Below, in pieces: positions 61,284 to 64,000 of a stretch of 64,000 nt of DNA. Numbering within the stretch: position 1 is the first letter of the stretch; every line of letters begins with the position of its first letter. The translations under genes and the position numbers were made by a program. This DNA comes from Polyodon spathula (taxonomy: Eukaryota > Chordata > Actinopteri > Acipenseriformes > Polyodontidae). Where the stretch lies: NCBI RefSeq assembly GCF_017654505.1, contig NC_054534.1, positions 44,143,726 through 44,207,725 on the forward strand, given 5' to 3'. A model generated the notes under the pieces. It searched no databases. It saw only the letters and a list, made by a program, of their open reading frames with translations, and was not told the DNA's origin.

Positions 61284-61769
61284 GGAACCACATGACAGCT
61301 GTGTTACGTCTTGACACAACATTTAACCAATCAGAGAATTGAAGGGGCGGGTTTACTGTCTTAAGCACTTTGAGAGGCTAAAACATTAAATGACAAACCA
61401 ATTATTTTCAAAGCAAAAATAGTGACAATGAATGCAGAGGCTCAAAATAAGCCGGTCGATCGTCACAATCTACCTTCCTAATACTATATTTGCGCTGGCT
61501 ACTTTATTAAAAAAAATATTAAGATTATTTTCGGGTATTCTCATTCAGTCCATTTTTTGTTGTATTATTGTACTGTAAGGTAATATATAGTACATAATAG
61601 CTATACATATGCACCAAAAAAAAAAGTGTATTTATTTTGTTGTGATATTGTAACAATATGTTCCCAGGTGCTTATGAGAAATATTGCTTAAGTGCAGCGT
61701 TGCTGGGTTATTACACTGCGGTTTCTTGCAACAGTTATGATGGTGACCAAAAGTATGCAATTACTGATG

Positions 61770-61811
<42 letters not shown>

Positions 61812-62935
61812 TTAAACTGAACAGTTGCATTCAAAAAATGTAGAACAGCAATAAACAAAAAGACTTACAAAGAAAGCCGTTTAAATGAAGCAATAAGCTC
61901 AGTAGTTAAGCTGAAAAGGAAGTGAAAAGGTTTTTTTGTGAACTCCACTAACCCTACGTTATCTTTCCCCAGTCAAATCGCAGAGTGCCTAAGTATGCAC
62001 GGTAACTTACCATAATAAAAAACAGCAATAAAAAGAAAATGTAGAACATAAACAAGCACGACCTGATGCAGTCAAAGACAAACAACACATTGTTCATATT
62101 CTTTAGCGTATTATATGTTTAAGGTAAGGCAAGTTTATTTTTCTATTAAAAGTGCTCCCAACTAAAATGTTCTACCGCACGGTTGTACAGAATTCCTGGG
62201 GAGATCCCTGCAAACGATAATCAAACTAATTAAAACTGGTTCTAAAACCACTGTCTTTTGTTAAAAGTGACATGCTAGAACTTTAAGTGTCACACAATGC
62301 ATAATAACACACTATTGGAACACGTAGGCTTTTTCTTTCACACGCACCTTGCGTGGGGCAGTGTACATATTGTTCCAGTTAAATGGTACAAGCTCTTATT
62401 GTTTCATCAGCCTTTGTTCCTTTCAGTTATACAACCCGTTACTTATGCTTCCCATTTAAATGATGAAGGAAGTGAGAAAGCATTGAAACTGTAAACATTG
62501 TGTGATTTTCCTGTGCATAATGTTAGCTTTGCATCCACACAGGGTTAATAAACTCTTAAAATTAAGCTGTAAATAGTTTGTGCACATCACCAGTTTGCAA
62601 TCACCAGCCTTATCATTCAACCTTGTGATGCATGGGTATAGTGCTATGCTGCCTATGAGAATGGAGCAAAACTCATAGCATTGTTCTTAAATGTAAGTTA
62701 TCTGGGTTTCTGCTGACATTGGTAACGTGAAGAAGAAACACAAATGTTAACTTTAAATGTGCTTTGTCTCACACCGTGCATCATGCTAGGGAAATAAGAC
62801 CAAATTTGGTGAAGGAAATTACATAAGCTAGCTGTATGTCTGTGCTGTACGAAGTAATTTAACATCTCTGGGCCATGCCAGCTCAGAAAAAAAAGCCAAC
62901 ATCTCTGATGCCATGAAAATGTTGGTTGCCAGTCT
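59660..62935. other. ABHD17B intron sequence
   Basis: No gene seen. A perfect 13-bp hairpin ACAAGACAAACAA/TTGTTTGTCTTGT lies at 60197-60226. A (TTA)n tract is at 60479-60522 and A runs at 61253-61279 and 61773-61808. None of the remaining ABHD17B exons could be found here. Confidence 0.5.
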
Positions 62936-62942
62936 GTCCGGG

Positions 62943-63270
62943 TTCACCAATCCTGGACATGCTTTTTTACCCCCAGAATACTGGCAGGAGATTGAGGTCT
63001 GAATGGCATGCCCAGGATTGGTGAAGGTGGGTGAAGGGCGCAGTTTAATGCAAAGAGATAAATAGGAGTGCGTTTCTGAGTTCAGTTGTGCGAGTGACAG
63101 AGGTTGTCTCAGTGAGTAGTAGACTGGAATTTAGCACGAGAGAGATTTTAATTATTTTGTTTTGCTTTGGCGTGGTCCATAATTGTTTATTTGTCCTGTG
63201 TTAATAAACCGCAGAATTCAAGCACAAAGCTACTGCCTGTGTGGAGCCTGCTTTCATTTTACATGTGACA
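62943..63270 (+). mobile_element. LTR-like sequence with a 20-bp hairpin
   Basis: TTCACCAATCCTGGACATGC (62943-62962) pairs with 63006-63025 with one mismatch. A weak TATA-like GATAAATAGG follows at 63057, AATAAACCGC lies near 63200 and the block ends ACATGTGACA (63270), like the end of the LTR at 22.7 kb. The left boundary is not fixed. Confidence 0.45.
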
Positions 63271-63374
63271 TTACAAGATGTTATTTTGAAAATTGAAGAT
63301 GAAAATCATATTTTTCTAAATATATTGTACTGTTTACTGGGGGGGGGGGGACTCAGCAAAAAAGAAAAATCTCT

Positions 63375-64000
63375 GAAGGGGGCACAGCAAAAACAGACAG
63401 GTCAACCTGTATCTGAGTCGACAGCGGTTCAAAAACAGCTGTTGCAGTCAATCAGGCCAGGTGACTGGTTCACCACGGTGGACCTCAAGGACGCATATTT
63501 CCATATCCCCATCAGACCAGGGCACAGGAGGTACCTGCGGTTTGCTTTTCAAGTAACCGCGTATGAGTTCCATGTACTGCTATTTGGCCTCGCTCCCCAT
63601 GCCTTTTCGAAGTGAAGGAAGCTATCCTGGCCCCATTGAGACTTAGAGTCATTAGAGTTCTCAATTATCTGGACGACTAGCTTGTTTGTGCTAAGTCTCC
63701 AGCACTGGCAGAAGCCTACAAGGAACTGATCACTGGCCACCTTCAACAGTTAGGCCTTACAGCCTCACGCCTTCTCTGACAGCCTCCTATCTTGGAGTGT
63801 GAAGAGAATAGCCACCTGTTTTGGAGCTCTTTCAGCTCAACAGAGTGCTCATGGTAATGGCGTTCCAGAAACTTTTGGGCTTGATGGCAGCAGCTTCCCA
63901 GACCCTTCCTATGGATCTCCTGCACATGCGCTGTCTGCAGGCCTGTTTCAGCAGCATGGTTTATCAACCCACATTGAACCATGGACTGCCTGCTGATAGT
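63375..64000 (+). pseudogene. DIRS-type retrotransposon reverse transcriptase, partial
   Basis: The plus strand reads AVQKQLLQSIRPGDWFTTVD, then LKDAYFHIPIRPGHRRYLRF, AFQVTAYEFHVLLFGLAPHA. After a small deletion and shift comes VIRVLNYLDD, the catalytic box (YLDD), and further on LVCAKSPALAEAYKELITGH and LQQLGL. These are the DIRS/tyrosine-recombinase retroelement RT motifs in order. A stop follows YLDD directly and later frames are shifted. It runs off the window edge. Whether it belongs with the LTR-like block to its left is not shown. Confidence 0.85.

Overview
The window looks like nuclear DNA of a vertebrate, most likely a ray-finned fish. It is AT-rich, has intron-split genes with GT-AG junctions, and is crowded with Tc1-like and hAT DNA transposons, DIRS- and Gypsy-type retroelements, a non-LTR element of R2/R4/NeSL type, tRNA-like SINE sequence and long microsatellites. 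Species cannot be read from the sequence; the large, transposon-packed introns would suit a non-teleost fish, but this is inference.

Two host genes can be supported, arranged head to head. On the minus strand four exons (31655-31554, 16156-16050, 14783-14670, 5234-5009) encode a complete 182-residue orthologue of human C9orf85, a small cysteine-rich protein of unknown function. On the plus strand the first coding exon of ABHD17B (43729-44195, 156 residues) is present; the remaining exons, with the catalytic serine, lie beyond the right edge. About 0.8 kb between them (31656-32437) is a probable bidirectional promoter with several ATTGG boxes, a TTACGTCA site, an ETS-like site and an RFX X-box-like site. 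The same head-to-head pair is known from human chromosome 9.

Almost everything else is intronic or flanking mobile DNA. 0.8-2.4 kb: element with long inverted repeats. 3.4-4.1 kb: Gypsy RT remnant. 5.5-6.4 and 6.7-8.9 kb: hAT elements. 9.3-13.8 kb: BED-type hAT transposase with a Tc1-like copy beside it. 16.6-21.3 kb: mariner-like fragment, second hAT and a non-LTR 3' half. 22.7-23.2 kb: LTR. 24.0-26.4 kb: palindromic element with an 8-bp target duplication. 29.2-30.1, 34.5-35.7, 38.9-40.1, 48.1-49.3, 50.8-51.7 and 57.2-58.8 kb: Tc1-like copies. 35.7-37.5 kb: an unrecognised broken coding sequence. 46.6-47.3 kb: GTF2IRD2-like hAT fragment. 47.5-48.1 kb: solo LTR with a 5-bp target duplication. 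54.3-54.8 kb: LTR. 54.8-59.7 kb: a large element whose inverted arms are built from CCCCTAAATGTAAAA-like repeats. 62.9-64.0 kb: LTR-like end and a DIRS-type reverse transcriptase fragment.

The strongest candidates for something undescribed are the 54.8-59.7 kb element, the 24.0-26.4 kb palindrome, a hairpin-plus-TATA arrangement shared by diverged LTRs, and the unrecognised coding remnant at 35.7-37.5 kb. None is shown to be active. All similarity statements come from reading and recall; no search was run.
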